Notes: a model not told the origin generated them from the letters alone. A DNA stretch of 64,000 nucleotides from Symbiodinium natans (GCA_905221605.1 CAJNDS010002853.1:126001-190000), one strand, 5' to 3'. Positions 19,731-30,065 are shown, counted from the stretch's first letter. A program made the numbers and translations.

Positions 19731-22700
19731 GGAGTGGGGCGATTGCTGAAGGTGCCAATTTGCCCATATCTAGTAAAGAATTTTCTTTTCCTTTCAACAT
19801 GGCCGAATGTAGCTCCAGCAATATGATGGCAGCAACAATCACGTATTCCGAAGATCTGCTGAATGAAGCCCTGGTGGATGGGCTTCATAGACCCAGCATT
19901 TTCTAGGAAGATGTGCACGCACAGAAGGATACTGGGTTCAATGCTTTGGAATGCAAGCAAAATCGCGTATAAGACAAGCATGTGTTGCGAGCGGTCTCCC
20001 AGAAGTCCTAATCCACCTGAGCTGGACCCTGCAACCGTGAGATCTTGGCAGGGGGAACCGGCGGGAATGATGATGGCTGTTTTTTGTGGATGAATCCTTC
20101 CCAGGAAGGACAAACATTCACGCAGCAATCGGTAATCCTCTTTAAGCAGAGTCCAAACGTCATCAATTGCGATCGATGGCACACGGTGCGAGTCAAGAGC
20201 CCATCTTTGGCTTTTGTCATAGTCATACTTATGGCATATGAGGGCGCGAAGGACGCTGTCACTTTCTGCACTCACAGCCGCAACAGGTTGTTGCTTGAGG
20301 CATTCAACGGTGACAGCACGTGATATTCCGCATCCATCAAAAAGCGATAAGATGATGTAACGTTCAACACCAAGTGCGACCTGTATGCAGTCTTCCGACG
20401 AGACAGCATTAATTTGATTGTTCCTGCTTCCAATTTTACCATCTTTTCTCTTGGAGACAGGCTTGGCATTGTTAAGCTTATCGAGGCTTTTCTTGACTCT
20501 ACGCATCTGAGAATCAGAGCTCAAGTCGGGCTTGGCTTTAAGGGGCTGGCTGCCCCTATCAGAGCCATTCTTCTCAGAGTTCAGCGCAGTTTGAACTTCA
20601 TGTTGTTGCGGTCTCTGTTCCTCATCGGAATCAGTAGCAATGGAGTGCACTTCAGGAAGAGATGCACTATCAAGTTGTGTCGCCAGAGCAGTACTAGGGT
20701 CGGGTTGGAGACTAACACTGGCTTGGTGTTCTGACTCCTCATCGAGTTTGCCCTTTTGGGCGAGAGTAAATTCAGTACCGCTTTTACATTCCTCGGCTTG
20801 TGGCAGAAGATGGGCACAGGACGGATTAGGCAAGCCAAAATCATCCTCTGAGGTGATGGTCATATAGGTTGCAGAAGGGACAGGGCTGTCCCAGCTTGCA
20901 ACCTTCGTTATCTTAGCTTGCTCCATAGTGATTGTTTCACTACTGATATGCTGTTCTGCGTTTTCACTGGGATCAGCATGATGCCGGATAATCTCATTAA
21001 AAGAGTTAATGAGAGCAGTGGCGGGGTAAAGCTGATTGGCACAAACACTTCTGATGAAGATGGCTTCAATGTAGTGCTCAGCCTTAATCAATTGTGCCCA
21101 CAAATTTTCTTTACGGACTCCGTAGATTGAGTCATAAAGAAGAATTGAGTCTCCTGCTTGTTCTTTGGCATGGTGTAGCACTAGGTAGTGCTTAGCACTA
21201 GGATCATGCAGAACGAGTGCAACGACAATATATGCCTGTTGCATGACTGATACCGTACTGCCAAGAAAGCTTTGGATATCCGCCTCGCTTTTGCAGACTT
21301 GCGCAAAAAAGCTTTTCTGAGTCTTCTGTGTGAGAAGGCAGAAGAAAGACGGGAGTCTTTGAATGGCAAGTTTGCACGTGTCATTGCGAGGGCTCAAGTT
21401 TTGCTGCGTGCACGCAATCGCAAGGTCAGCAAGTTGACCTAGATCAGCGAGGATACTGATCTGATCAGAGGAGTCCTGTTCAGAATGCAACGGCAGAGCA
21501 AGAATGGGCTGTGGCTGCTGGCACATGGAGCACTTGCAGTGGATCTGGACAAGCATGGTGTATTGCTCCTTGGCCGGAATAGCCCAAATGGCCTTACTAT
21601 ACACCTCAGTAAAGCTTTGAAGCTCCAACGGTGTAGCACTTGCCAATTGAAGATAGGTCAGACCAAGTATGTGTGCAAGCTTGGCTCGAGCAGCCTCACG
21701 TATATTATATCCAACCGCAGCAAGGACAAGAGCTGCTTGTTTAGGAAAGGGGGCGTAATGCTGGCATTGCTCTTTGTTCCATTGAGCACACGAGATGACC
21801 CGATAGGCAGCAGCAACAGGGCAATAAAGGCCAGCAATGCGCCTTTGCACTTCTTCTTGAACGTTGGCCGGGACTTCCGCCTGGAACCTTAGGACAGTAT
21901 TACGTCTTCTAGCAATCTCAACCTTTTCCTTGCTACTCTCAATATTTCTTTTGCCAGTCCCACCTTCTTGACTCAACTGTGCTGAGGCAGGATTTTCCGG
22001 TAACATATTGGCAGCCGTATCATCACCTTTAACAGCAGGAGGCTTTCCATGGAGCAAAGTCGGGCACTGGGCAGTATCCGATTGCTCCATGGCAACCTTG
22101 CTTGACTTCCCATCCTGATGATTGGCACATCTGGCTTTGTTCGGCTTATTGGCTGCAGTAGCCTTAAGTCTATCATCAGTGTGGATGTTAAAAGCATAGA
22201 TGACGCTAGTATTAATCCCTATCAACTTGATGATATCACATGAGTGACATCGTGGCAGGAATAGAAGCGCGCCCTGATGTAGGGAGACGAGAACATTGTT
22301 ACTCGCAGAAGATCCCGGATGACAAGCGAGATGTTGGCCGTTCTTGAGAACTAGCGGGATCTCTAGTTCAGTCTTACCAGTAATGCGGACAAGCAGGTAC
22401 TGGATAGATCCCAGTTCAGCAGTAAAGTCTTCATCCTCTTGGGAAGCCTTAGGAAGGTTTTCTGGCAATCTCCAACCTTGAAAGGCTTCATTTTGGCTGA
22501 GAAATGTCTGGACACTCTGCAGCTTCACTAGTTCGGGAACATCCTCACATTTACCAGTCATAACAACGTAAGGCGCCTGTCTGTCAATGATCAGGAAATG
22601 TGTTTCAAGGTCATCCTTGTGCCAAATTGTACTAGCAATTCGTTGTTTGGACAAGGGGTGATACTCATCCCTTGCTCTGACATGGATCAATCTTCCTTGC

Positions 22701-23830
22701 CCAATCTTATCGCTCCCAGAGTGGCAATTCAAAAAATGTTCTCTAGGGTTCTCGGAAATGTGATTAATGGGCTTGTTGCTCCATCTTGGGGCATCAACAA
22801 CCTCTTGCAGCAATTGCACTTCAGTTCTTCCACAAGGAAGGTCGAAATATTGACATTGGGTGAGCGCATCGGCAGCGGCGACAGTAGCAGTTACATGGAC
22901 AGCAGGTATGACAACATCAGTGCCAGCTAATACATGTACGATTCCTCTGTATTGCACCGAAATTTTGATGTACTCAAGATCCTGAATAATGTCTTGCATG
23001 TCTCCGGTGCAATTGTGAAAGGTGATCTGCAGAGAAACCTCTGTAGAGTTGAAAGGTTGAGTCACCTTCCAAGCAAAGATTTCCTGTGAGTTCTTCACAT
23101 TGCAAATGTGAAATCTTGCGGCATGCAACGCGAGGCTGTCAGGGATGGTGAGCTGCTTTTGCCGAAGACTCAAGATAGCCTTCTGCAGCTGATAGGGGTC
23201 CGCAAAGATCCTCAGATACTTCCCAGGAGCAGTGTGGAACGCATTCATAAGCCTGTGCTGATTGAGAATGCAATGCACTTGAAAGGCTTCATCCTTAGTT
23301 CGGGCAGAGTTGATAGCATATGGGAGGTCAACGAAGTTGACACTATTGCCCGGCATCCCTTCAAGAGGCGCAAAGCGATACCAGACCTGGAGCTCAATTT
23401 GTGATTTGCCTTCAGTTTGTTTGAGCACCTTATCATACATCTCTTCAACCTTCAGCATTAGAGCTTGAAGTTGACTTATGCTGATCTTAGGCGCTCTGAG
23501 GCAAACAACACATCGATTCTCCTGATCCGTTAACGCAACAATGGGCTGCTGTGGCTTCCTAATGTGAGCCAGTCCAAAGTCTCGACTGAGGTGTTTAACT
23601 TCCTCGTCAAATATTCCAACAGTGCCAGCGATAATGACTTCAGTATTGCCGGCTTCTTGCTTCATGGAAGGCGTTATGGCAATGTAGTAGCAAGTGTGAT
23701 GGACAGGGTAGCTGCTGGGAATGTAAGTGACCAAATATACAAGTTCCCGCTTGCCCTGCACTTCAATGGCACCAACAACCGTCAGGCTGTGGATTTGACG
23801 AAGGAAATCTTCATCATCTGAAGAGTACAC
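19445..23830 (-). CDS. LINE ORF with C5 cytosine DNA methyltransferase domain
   Basis: 1,461 codons. Residues 1-1120 are unrecognised: beta-rich to about 600, then a low-complexity Ser/Glu/Lys linker around 600-680 and again 1030-1140. A C5 methyltransferase begins near residue 1155. Motif I is LSLFDGCGIS (about 20340), motif IV is AGSPCQDLT with the catalytic Cys (about 20050), motif VI is FLENAGSM (about 19900) and motif VIII is ERKRKFF (about 19780). This enzyme class methylates cytosine C5 in DNA using S-adenosylmethionine. The end of the domain is in the next frame. Methylating its own copies or the target chromatin is a plausible role but is inference. Confidence 0.85.
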   Translation of the reverse strand: MYSSDDEDFLRQIHSLTVVGAIEVQGKRELVYLVTYIPSSYPVHHTCYYIAITPSMKQEAGNTEVIIAGTVGIFDEEVKHLSRDFGLAHIRKPQQPIVALTDQENRCVVCLRAPKISISQLQALMLKVEEMYDKVLKQTEGKSQIELQVWYRFAPLEGMPGNSVNFVDLPYAINSARTKDEAFQVHCILNQHRLMNAFHTAPGKYLRIFADPYQLQKAILSLRQKQLTIPDSLALHAARFHICNVKNSQEIFAWKVTQPFNSTEVSLQITFHNCTGDMQDIIQDLEYIKISVQYRGIVHVLAGTDVVIPAVHVTATVAAADALTQCQYFDLPCGRTEVQLLQEVVDAPRWSNKPINHISENPREHFLNCHSGSDKIGQGRLIHVRARDEYHPLSKQRIASTIWHKDDLETHFLIIDRQAPYVVMTGKCEDVPELVKLQSVQTFLSQNEAFQGWRLPENLPKASQEDEDFTAELGSIQYLLVRITGKTELEIPLVLKNGQHLACHPGSSASNNVLVSLHQGALLFLPRCHSCDIIKLIGINTSVIYAFNIHTDDRLKATAANKPNKARCANHQDGKSSKVAMEQSDTAQCPTLLHGKPPAVKGDDTAANMLPENPASAQLSQEGGTGKRNIESSKEKVEIARRRNTVLRFQAEVPANVQEEVQRRIAGLYCPVAAAYRVISCAQWNKEQCQHYAPFPKQAALVLAAVGYNIREAARAKLAHILGLTYLQLASATPLELQSFTEVYSKAIWAIPAKEQYTMLVQIHCKCSMCQQPQPILALPLHSEQDSSDQISILADLGQLADLAIACTQQNLSPRNDTCKLAIQRLPSFFCLLTQKTQKSFFAQVCKSEADIQSFLGSTVSVMQQAYIVVALVLHDPSAKHYLVLHHAKEQAGDSILLYDSIYGVRKENLWAQLIKAEHYIEAIFIRSVCANQLYPATALINSFNEIIRHHADPSENAEQHISSETITMEQAKITKVASWDSPVPSATYMTITSEDDFGLPNPSCAHLLPQAEECKSGTEFTLAQKGKLDEESEHQASVSLQPDPSTALATQLDSASLPEVHSIATDSDEEQRPQQHEVQTALNSEKNGSDRGSQPLKAKPDLSSDSQMRRVKKSLDKLNNAKPVSKRKDGKIGSRNNQINAVSSEDCIQVALGVERYIILSLFDGCGISRAVTVECLKQQPVAAVSAESDSVLRALICHKYDYDKSQRWALDSHRVPSIAIDDVWTLLKEDYRLLRECLSFLGRIHPQKTAIIIPAGSPCQDLTVAGSSSGGLGLLGDRSQHMLVLYAILLAFQSIEPSILLCVHIFLENAGSMKPIHQGFIQQIFGIRDCCCHHIAGATFGHVERKRKFFTRYGQIGTFSNRPTPWFQGWRPVAEHMCGIKPLAKSSSLGFVPNALIARGGFDWLHTFTTPLPFFTMYPASAELKPSRGNSHKRLIPPMGFQIYNGKNLFLMDPLACAL
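19600..20360 (-). other. C5 cytosine methyltransferase domain within the LINE
   Basis: Motifs I, IV, VI and VIII are present in order with normal spacing. The PCQ cysteine, the ENA glutamate (ENV in most family members) and the RKRKFF arginines are intact, so the domain was catalytically competent before the frameshift near 19.65 kb. Confidence 0.85.
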
Positions 23831-24155
23831 AGAGGATGTCTGATATGGAAAGTGAGCTGTGCAAATTACTCACGATCGTTATACTCGTCTGTTGTGTAAG
23901 ACCCTTCCTTAGATTGTGAAGGAAACTCTTACTAGGGTTGACGAGTAAGATAGATTGGAGCTCTGAGCCCTGCACTTGGCGCAATTCTTGCATAGTTTGT
24001 GTAGACACGATGCATCCATCTCTAAGATACTCCAGCAAATGTGTTGATGGTGTTCTGGCAAAGAGAGCATCATACTCAGTGAGATGACCCAACATAAAGT
24101 CGGCAAGACACTGAAATGCGCTTCCATCGATGTTGCTAATTCGATCTTGCGACAT
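23814..24155 (-). CDS. LINE N-terminal ORF
   Basis: 113 codons from ATG 24155, ending 17 bp inside the start of the 1,461-codon ORF. It is a small helical, acidic-to-neutral protein with no motif recognised. A homologous but degenerate stretch lies at about 28740-28855 on the same strand, which supports it being a real part of the element. It may be a separate ORF1 or the first exon-like part of the polyprotein with a frame change near 23.82 kb. Confidence 0.5.
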   Translation of the reverse strand: MSQDRISNIDGSAFQCLADFMLGHLTEYDALFARTPSTHLLEYLRDGCIVSTQTMQELRQVQGSELQSILLVNPSKSFLHNLRKGLTQQTSITIVSNLHSSLSISDILCVLFR

Positions 24156-24500
24156 GGTGCAGATACCTTACGCCGAAGCTATCCGTACTGCACAATGCGC
24201 AAGACAAATTTGCCAAAAGGTGCAAATAAAGTAAAGAAGCTCCCACCCAAAAGAAGTTTGCAAGAAAGAGAACGTGCGTTCACACTCAGCAACTTAACAA
24301 GGAAGGAGACAGGCGTTCCCAACTTTAATAAAGAAAGGGAACACAGCGTAAAAAGTAAGAGAAAGAGAACGGGCGTTCTCAATCTCAGCAAGTTGCAAGA
24401 AAGAGAAGCGTTAGAGAAAGAACGGGCGTTCTCAGTCTCGACTAGTTAGAGAAAGGTGGCAGGACAACTGAGGGCTCAGTTGACGCAACTTTCGAGCGCT
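24156..24500 (-). repeat. LINE 5' leader with repeated small hairpins
   Basis: Contains several 12-16 bp imperfect palindromes with a GGGC-type loop, such as GAGAAC-GGGC-GTTCTC (24365-24380), GAACGGGCGTTC (24420-24431) and GAACGTGCGTTC (24270-24281). Related leaders occur at 28850-28985 and 36390-36520. Confidence 0.6.
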
Positions 24501-24555
24501 CAACAACAAAGACTCAAGGGAGAGCCAATGCAGCTTGCAAAGTGTTTACAGTGCG

Positions 24556-24781
24556 AAATCCAAAGCCAAGCTTTGGATTCTTCTTGCAAGCGGGCGCTCA
24601 CAAGGAACTGCGCAACGCTAAGAAGCCCCAGCTACACAGCAAACACAGCACCAAGCACACCTACGCCTCCAGGCTGTCCCAGAGGGGGCCGCTACCTACG
24701 TGTAGGGTCCCAAGCAAAGCCAGACCTTTAGCTACGGACTCCCACCCCTTCTACGGCGTCCCTGGTGGCTTAACCACCTCG
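24556..24781 (-). repeat. Dispersed leader repeat, copy 1
   Basis: About 225 bp that recurs at 38116-38340 in the same orientation with roughly 90% identity by eye. In both places it lies 5' of a minus-strand LINE-type coding region. Confidence 0.7.
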
Positions 24782-24792
24782 AGCAAAGCGGC

Positions 24793-24814
24793 CTTGAGCC
24801 AAAGGGGCTACGGA
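24793..24814 (-). other. Spliced-leader relic in the LINE leader
   Basis: On the minus strand 20 of 22 bases match the dinoflagellate spliced leader; the only differences are C for A at position 10 and C for T at position 11. It is in sense orientation about 640 nt upstream of the LINE ATG at 24155. This fits an ancestral retrotransposition from a trans-spliced transcript. Confidence 0.6.
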
Positions 24815-25030
24815 GACCAGCCCAGGGCTTCCCATGGTGGTCAGCCAGTGGGGCAGCCGCGAGCCACAGCCAAGAGCAGCAGGCTTTCTGGAGGCTCCCA
24901 GAACGGAAGCCATAAAGTAGCAACAGCTACCGATTTAGATAATACCGTCCAGTGGTCCCACCATGCAATTTGGTGGGTGTCAGGGATTATTGCCAAGAGC
25001 CTTTCCAGTCAGGGCGTTGTGGCGGAGCAA

Positions 25031-25102
25031 TTTTTTTTTTTTGGACTGACGCCTCTTTACTACATCAGTAGCGCAGTAGGCCGGTCTTGTTGGGCTCGAC
25101 AT
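25031..25102 (-). repeat. LINE 3' tail with poly-A, copy B
   Basis: Poly-T at 25031-25042, followed by the conserved tail also seen at 28984-29051, 39721-39830 and 60436-60480. On the minus strand it reads CTACTGATGTAGTAAAGAGGCG...poly-A. It marks the 3' end of a minus-strand element lying to its right. Confidence 0.65.
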
Positions 25103-26029
25103 AACAGGTGAAACGGAGCCAAACTGTACAAGCCAGCGAGCGAAAAAGAAGTCGTGACTACAAAGAAGCAACCGCTAGCGCAGAGGCCCTTATTGCAAGA
25201 CAACTTATCGCAAGACCAGCGAGGTGAGACCAATGCAAACAAGAACCTACCGGCACCAATCACTCAGCTGCCCGTCACCCAAAGCAATGCTGCGCCACGT
25301 CTGGTACAGACATTAAGCGAAAGTATGGCTAGGCCGTAAGGCAAGGAACCTCCGTCACCTAAACTGCTCAACGCGTCCGTAGAGACAGTCCCCACACAAG
25401 CGCCAGGGCCGTAGCAATAGCACTCAGGACTCTTTTTCGGGTTGGCAAGGAAGTTGCAAGCACACTGAAAACAGGCACAATGCACACAGAGCGCCAGAAG
25501 AGGCGCCCCCTCCCCCCCCGGCGAGCGGGGGCTGGCAAGGGGCTGGTGTGGCTGCACGGGGCTGCCGTCGGCGCTGTGTGAATCCGGGCGTCCTCACATA
25601 GCTATTAGGGGAATACCCTATTTGGAGGCTCCTTGTGTTTGCGCCGAAAGTTTTGAGGCTCGACCTCATGGCCATAGGGCGGGCCTGAAGCGCTGCTTGC
25701 AAGAGGCCAAATTCTTACAGCCCCGCGCAGCGGCCGATTTTTGAGACGGCACAAGAGCCCCAAAGGCTGCTGGCTGGCACTTGGCGCATGTGCTTCCCAG
25801 GTACCGGGAGCCTATCGGCTTGGCATGCTTAGCCTGGTGCAGTTTAAGGCCCCGAAGGCTGCTTAACGGTCTGCAGCCAACCGCGCGTCAAGTGTGAGAG
25901 TCAAGGGGCCTTAAAACTCGGAGCCCCGCGCAGCGGCCGATTTTTTTTGTGGAGAGCACTTCAAGCAAGTTTACCCCGTGACTACACCTGATGCGGGACC
26001 CACAGCAAAGTGCTAGGCCTATTCACTTC
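25103..26029. other. Non-coding repeat-rich stretch
   Basis: No supported gene. The string GCCCCGCGCAGCGGCCGATT occurs twice (about 25721 and 25922), near GGCCCCGAAGGCTGC-type repeats. Short frames here lack protein-like composition. Confidence 0.5.
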
Positions 26030-26600
26030 TGGAAGGTTGAAGCAGCAGTTCTTCACATCCCTTCTGGGCCTGCTGGCGAAGGCTCCGGCAGCCGTTTGCG
26101 GGGCCTAATCACTTCTGGGCCTTCTGGAGAAGTTTTAGGCAGCAGTTTGAGAGGTCTACTCACTGCTGGGCCTTCCGGAGAAGTTTTAGGCAGCCGTTTG
26201 AGAGGCCTAATCACTGCTGAGCCTTCCAGGGAAGGTTGAGGCAGCAGTTTGAAAAGCCTAATCACTTCTGGGCCTTCAGGCAACTGTTGGGACAGCAGTT
26301 TGAGAGGCCTAATCATTTCTGGGCCTTCAGAAGATGTTTGAGGCATCAGTTTGAGAGGTCTACCCACTGCTGGGCCTTTAGGAAAATTTTTAGGCAGCAG
26401 TTGGAGAGGCCGACCCACTGCTGGGCCTTCCGGAGAAGTTTCAGGCAGCAGTTTGAGAGGCCTAATCACTTCTGAGCCTTCCGGGAGGGTTTAGGCAACA
26501 GTTTGATAGGCCAAAGCACTTCTGGGCCTTCCGGAGGCGCCTAATCATTCTGGGCCTTCTGGAGAAGACCTAGGCATCAGTTTGAGAAGCTTACTCCCTT
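26030..26600 (-). repeat. 51-bp minisatellite (about 11 copies)
   Basis: Imperfect tandem repeat built on GGGCCTTCTGGAGAAG plus a GGCAGCAGTTTGAGAGGC segment. The unit is 17 codons long, so one minus-strand frame stays open over 26053-26469 and reads a 17-residue repeat (RPLKLLPKTSPEGP-type). Whether it is translated is unknown. Confidence 0.75.
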
Positions 26601-27419
26601 ATCGCAGAAGCCGTAACGAGCAAGGTGTGTCCATCGTGCTGCGCAAGATAGACCAACAGATGTCCGTTGTATCCGGCACTCTAAGGGGGTGGCGCTGTCC
26701 ATGAGCCATGGCGTTTGTTGACAGGGCCGCGCCGGATTACAGGCCGATTACAGCGATGACGTGCTTGTGGCAAGGAGTGCCCCCGCCAGGCACCCCTCCA
26801 GCATGAACAGGCTTGTTCCTGCCGGTTGTTCCAGGCACTTTTCCAGCAGAAGCCAGACGATGCCTCCGCCCTACGCTGCGACTAACACTGTCACAAGGGT
26901 GAGGGGCAGACCAGAAACCCAAGCAGCAAACCAAACCCTAAATGCAGACTCCTGCACACCCGCGGCTGCCACCACGCACAGAGCTGCACACAGCCGAGCC
27001 CGCCAGGCTGATCAACAAGACGCCTTCGCGGAGCCCCGCAGCGCTAGGTGCATAATAGGCAAGTGGATGCAAGGGAGCATTTTGAGGAAAGGGAATGCTA
27101 CTAAAGGACAGTTTAACACTACACCCAGCACGCTTGCACCGACTGGCCAGACCGTTCGGTTGTTAATCGCCTTTGGTTTGGGGAGCGGCCAGCAGACCTC
27201 AACAGTGCGATCCTGAGCCCTCCTACACCCAAAACGCAGGACAACGTGTAGAGTTGCGTCTCACACAGCCGCATGAATTGCGACTCACACAGACGCATGA
27301 GGTTTGCGCAGTGAGTGCAAAACGGCAGAATTAAGGCTGCGCCCCAACCCGCCTGGCACGCTAGGGGAAAGTGCCCGACAGGACCTGGGCATGGACCTGG
27401 GCACCTCGAGCCTGTGCAC

Positions 27420-27970
27420 CTTGAGCCTGTGCATGTGCGGGCACCTGCAAACACGCCTGACCAGGAAGGGCCTGCGCAGCTTGAACCTGTACATTTGCGG
27501 ACACTTGCAAGCACGCCTGACCCGGAAGGGCCTGAGTGTGTTGGCACCTGCGAGCACGCCTGACCCGGAAGGGCCTGTGCACCTTGAGCCTGTGCCTTTG
27601 CTGGCACCTGTAAGCACGCCTGACCCGGAAGGGCCTGTGCACCTTGAGCCTGCGCATGTGCGGGCACCTGCAAGCACGCCTGACCCGGAAGGGCCTGTGC
27701 ACCTTGAGCCTGTGCATTTGCAGGCACCTGCAAGCACGCCTGACCCGGAGGGGCCTGTGCACCTTGAGCCTGCGCGGGCACCTGCAAGCACGCCTGACCC
27801 GGAAGGGTCTGTGCACCTTGAGCCTGTGCTTTTGCTGGCACCTGCAAGCACGCCTGACCCGGAGGGGCCTGTGCACCTTGAGCCTGTGCATGTGCAGGCA
27901 CCTACAGCCACGACTGCCCCGGACGGGCCTGTGCACCTCGAGCCTGTGCATGTGCGGGCACCTGGTGGCA
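27420..27970 (+). repeat. 60-bp minisatellite (about 9 copies)
   Basis: Tandem unit CACCTGCAAGCACGCCTGAC plus a GTGCACCTTGAGCCTGTGC segment. The length is a multiple of three, so all frames stay open. The plus frame (27304-27987) reads a 20-residue unit of the type TPDPEGPVHLEPV. It looks like a Pro/Glu-rich repeat protein but has no flanking domain to support a gene. Confidence 0.75.
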
Positions 27971-28660
27971 AGGCTCGTACTAGCTAGGGGGCGTGGCAAT
28001 TGCACTAAGCGCACTCCACTGTTGCAAAGAGTTGATACGCTGCACGGGTGGGAGAGGCAGGCTTGCTGCTGGGTGTAGGGCAGTTATTCGCGTCAACAGG
28101 CAAAGGGCTGGTGTAAGCCACACAGTGAGCAGCACAGCCCTCACGCATGCAGTGGCTGGTATAGCCACACAGCAAGCAGCACAGCCACCGCACGCGAACT
28201 GGATGCATCAAAGGCCTAACCTTTGCTGCGTTCTCGCTCTTACTAGCAGACAAAGGCCAGCGCAATGCGCAAAGCACTTCCTTGGCGTTCTCGCTCTTAC
28301 TAACCAAGGGAAGCGCACAAACAAACAAACACCCACCTTCCCCGTCCACGACGGCAAATCAACACCAGTCTGCGCATGTGCGGGTACCTGGCGGCAAGGC
28401 TCGTACTAGCTAGGGGGCGTGGCACTTGTACTAAGCGCACTCCACTGCTGCAAAGAGTTGATACGCTGCACGGGTGGGAGAGGCAAGCTTGCTGCTGGGT
28501 GTAGGGCAGTTATTCAAAGGCCTAACCTTTGCTGCGTTCTCGCTCTTACTAGCAGACAAAGGCCAGCGCAATGCACAAAGCACTTCCTTGGCGTTCTCGC
28601 TCTTACTAACCAAGGGAAGCGCACAAACAAACATCACCCACCTTCCCCGTCCACAACAGC
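27946..28660. repeat. Segmental tandem duplication
   Basis: The stretch from GGCAAGGCTCGTACTAGCTA (about 27968) recurs at about 28396, through GGGTGTAGGGCAGTTATTC. A second shared block (28208-28335 and 28515-28636) contains the repeated GCGTTCTCGCTCTTACTA. The first copy has an extra piece of about 125 bp (28083-28207). Confidence 0.6.
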
Positions 28661-28739
28661 AAAATCAACACAAGCAACATTTAGCGCCCTCGGCCGGGTG
28701 GGCCTGACGAGTGCAGTTTGGGCCAGTCGAGAATGATGC

Positions 28740-28985
28740 ACGGCGTTCAAAAGATAAACATTGATCTCAAACTGCGGCAAAAACATGCTCCTATCTTCAC
28801 ATGCACCGCAAAGTTAAAAGGTTTGGTAAAACTAATTCGCACTTGCAACAGAGTGCAGATACCTTACGCCGAAGCTATCCGTACTGCACAATGTACAAGA
28901 GACACCAAAAATGAGTTAAACGGAAGGGAGCAGGCGCTCCCAACGTTTAAGAAATTAAAGGTGGAAGAGAACGGGCGTTCTTATT
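28740..28985 (-). mobile_element. LINE 5'-end fragment, copy B
   Basis: Matches the start of the large LINE. The 40-bp block with ACCTTACGCCGAAGCTATCC is shared with 24153-24194, and the hairpins GGGAGC-AGGC-GCTCCC (28926-28941) and AGAAC-GGGC-GTTCT (28958-28971) replace those of the first copy. The start codon of the small ORF is lost. It abuts the poly-A end of the next element at 28984. Confidence 0.6.
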
Positions 28986-29051
28986 TTTTTTTCCTTCTGG
29001 TGCCTCTTTACTACATCAGTAGCACAGTAGGCCGGTCTTGTTGGGCTCGAC
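28984..29051 (-). repeat. LINE 3' tail with poly-A, copy C
   Basis: T-run 28984-28992 followed by the conserved tail TGCCTCTTTACTACATCAGT and onward to GTTGGGCTCGAC. This is the 3' end of the minus-strand element whose coding part is probably 36356-31127. Confidence 0.65.
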
Positions 29052-29560
29052 GAAAAGGGTGAAACAGAGTCAGCGCACACAACCCACCAGACACAACACG
29101 AAACCACCAAAGAACAGACACCGAAGAAACAAAGCGAGCAATCGCGCTAAACTACTAGATACCCCACGGACTCAGTACTCGAGGTCGTCAATGAAGTCCC
29201 GGTTCACAAGGAAGCACGGAGCTTGTGGGGGAATCGCAAATTGCGACATTGCCAGATTCTCAAAACCACCATCATGTAGCCATTGGTGCGACAGCGGTTA
29301 TTCAAACCGAGGTCATCAGAAGAGGTTCGGATCACGTACTCGTTGTCAAGAACAGACAACCGACACTCAATGGCGAAAGGATGTTGCAAGTCAGACTCCC
29401 TAGGGGGGATGAAAGATGTGCAAATGCCCCATGGTGGTCAGCCAGTGGGGACTTAACAGCAAGAACAAACAAGGCAAGACCGGCCCAGGGCACTCCATGG
29501 TGGTCAGCCAATGGAGTAGCTCCGAGCACAGAGTTCACCAGTGAACCTGGCGCACAAGTG
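28985..29560 (-). repeat. Inverted dispersed repeat, left arm
   Basis: About 575 bp with roughly 80% similarity to the reverse complement of 39228-39790, including the shared 3' tail. The arms face outward and are probably the 3' ends of two related elements inserted in opposite directions. Confidence 0.6.
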
Positions 29561-30065
29561 CCCACCCTCGAAGGTGCCCGCGCACGGCCGGAGGGGGGGA
29601 CGAGAGTAGCATCAGCTACCGATTACCTGGCGCACAAGGGCCCACCCTCAGAGGTGCCCGTGCACGGTCAGAGAGGGGCCGAGAGTAGCAGCAGCTACCG
29701 ATTCATCGGGGAAAGTCCACGGACGCCACATTAGCACTGGCCTGCGCATCGGCACGCGTCAGGTCCCTTCACCCAAACCCGCGAGGTACGCCGGTAAGGA
29801 GACTGGAGGGCTCACATCACCGTCAATCAGCCACCAATGCGAATACATTCAGCACCTGCCAAGGCTGTTCACGCGATGGTTTACAGTTTCGCCATCACAG
29901 ATGGAGCAAAGTCGTGCCTCAGCACGGAACCTTGTAAGTGTCAACCTGTGTGTGCGGAAGTATGAAGTTGCCCCATGGTGGTCAGCCAGTGGGGACTTAA
30001 CGGCGAGAACAAAGGGGGAGGACCAGCCCAGAGTACTCCATGGTGGTCAGCCAGTCCTCTCCGAG
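29425..30065. repeat. Short repeats around CCATGGTGGTCAGCCAGTGG
   Basis: The string occurs as pairs about 60 bp apart near 29433/29490 and 29974/30038, once at 24833, and inverted near 39280 and 39337. It lies in the probable 3' untranslated part of LINE-type elements. No gene is supported in 29052-31126. Confidence 0.6.

Larger units (their letters stand above)
3148..24814 (-). mobile_element. Giant methyltransferase-bearing LINE, interrupted by a Copia element
   Basis: Minus-strand non-LTR retrotransposon. The coding parts run 24155 down to 13454 and then 5710 down to 3148, about 13 kb without the Copia insertion. Order: short N-terminal ORF; large ORF with C5 cytosine methyltransferase; unrecognised 600-residue region; AP endonuclease; RT; Cys/His zinc sites; RNase H; palm-like C-terminal domain. 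Consecutive pieces overlap or abut in different frames (breaks near 23.82, 19.65, 17.88, 17.64, 15.2 and 3.65 kb), so this copy is probably inactive. The 5' leader (24156-24814) has covarying hairpins and an SL-like sequence in sense orientation. I did not find a clear poly-A end below 3148. DNMT-bearing retrotransposons have been reported from Symbiodinium (from memory). Confidence 0.85.

Noticed and set aside
21130-21220. Ulp1-like protease pattern (His then Asp) in the LINE ORF
   Set aside because: Only two weak residues, and no clear Gln/Cys part follows.
26030-27970. Possible CRISPR array
   Set aside because: Units are contiguous minisatellite copies without unique spacers, in eukaryotic sequence.
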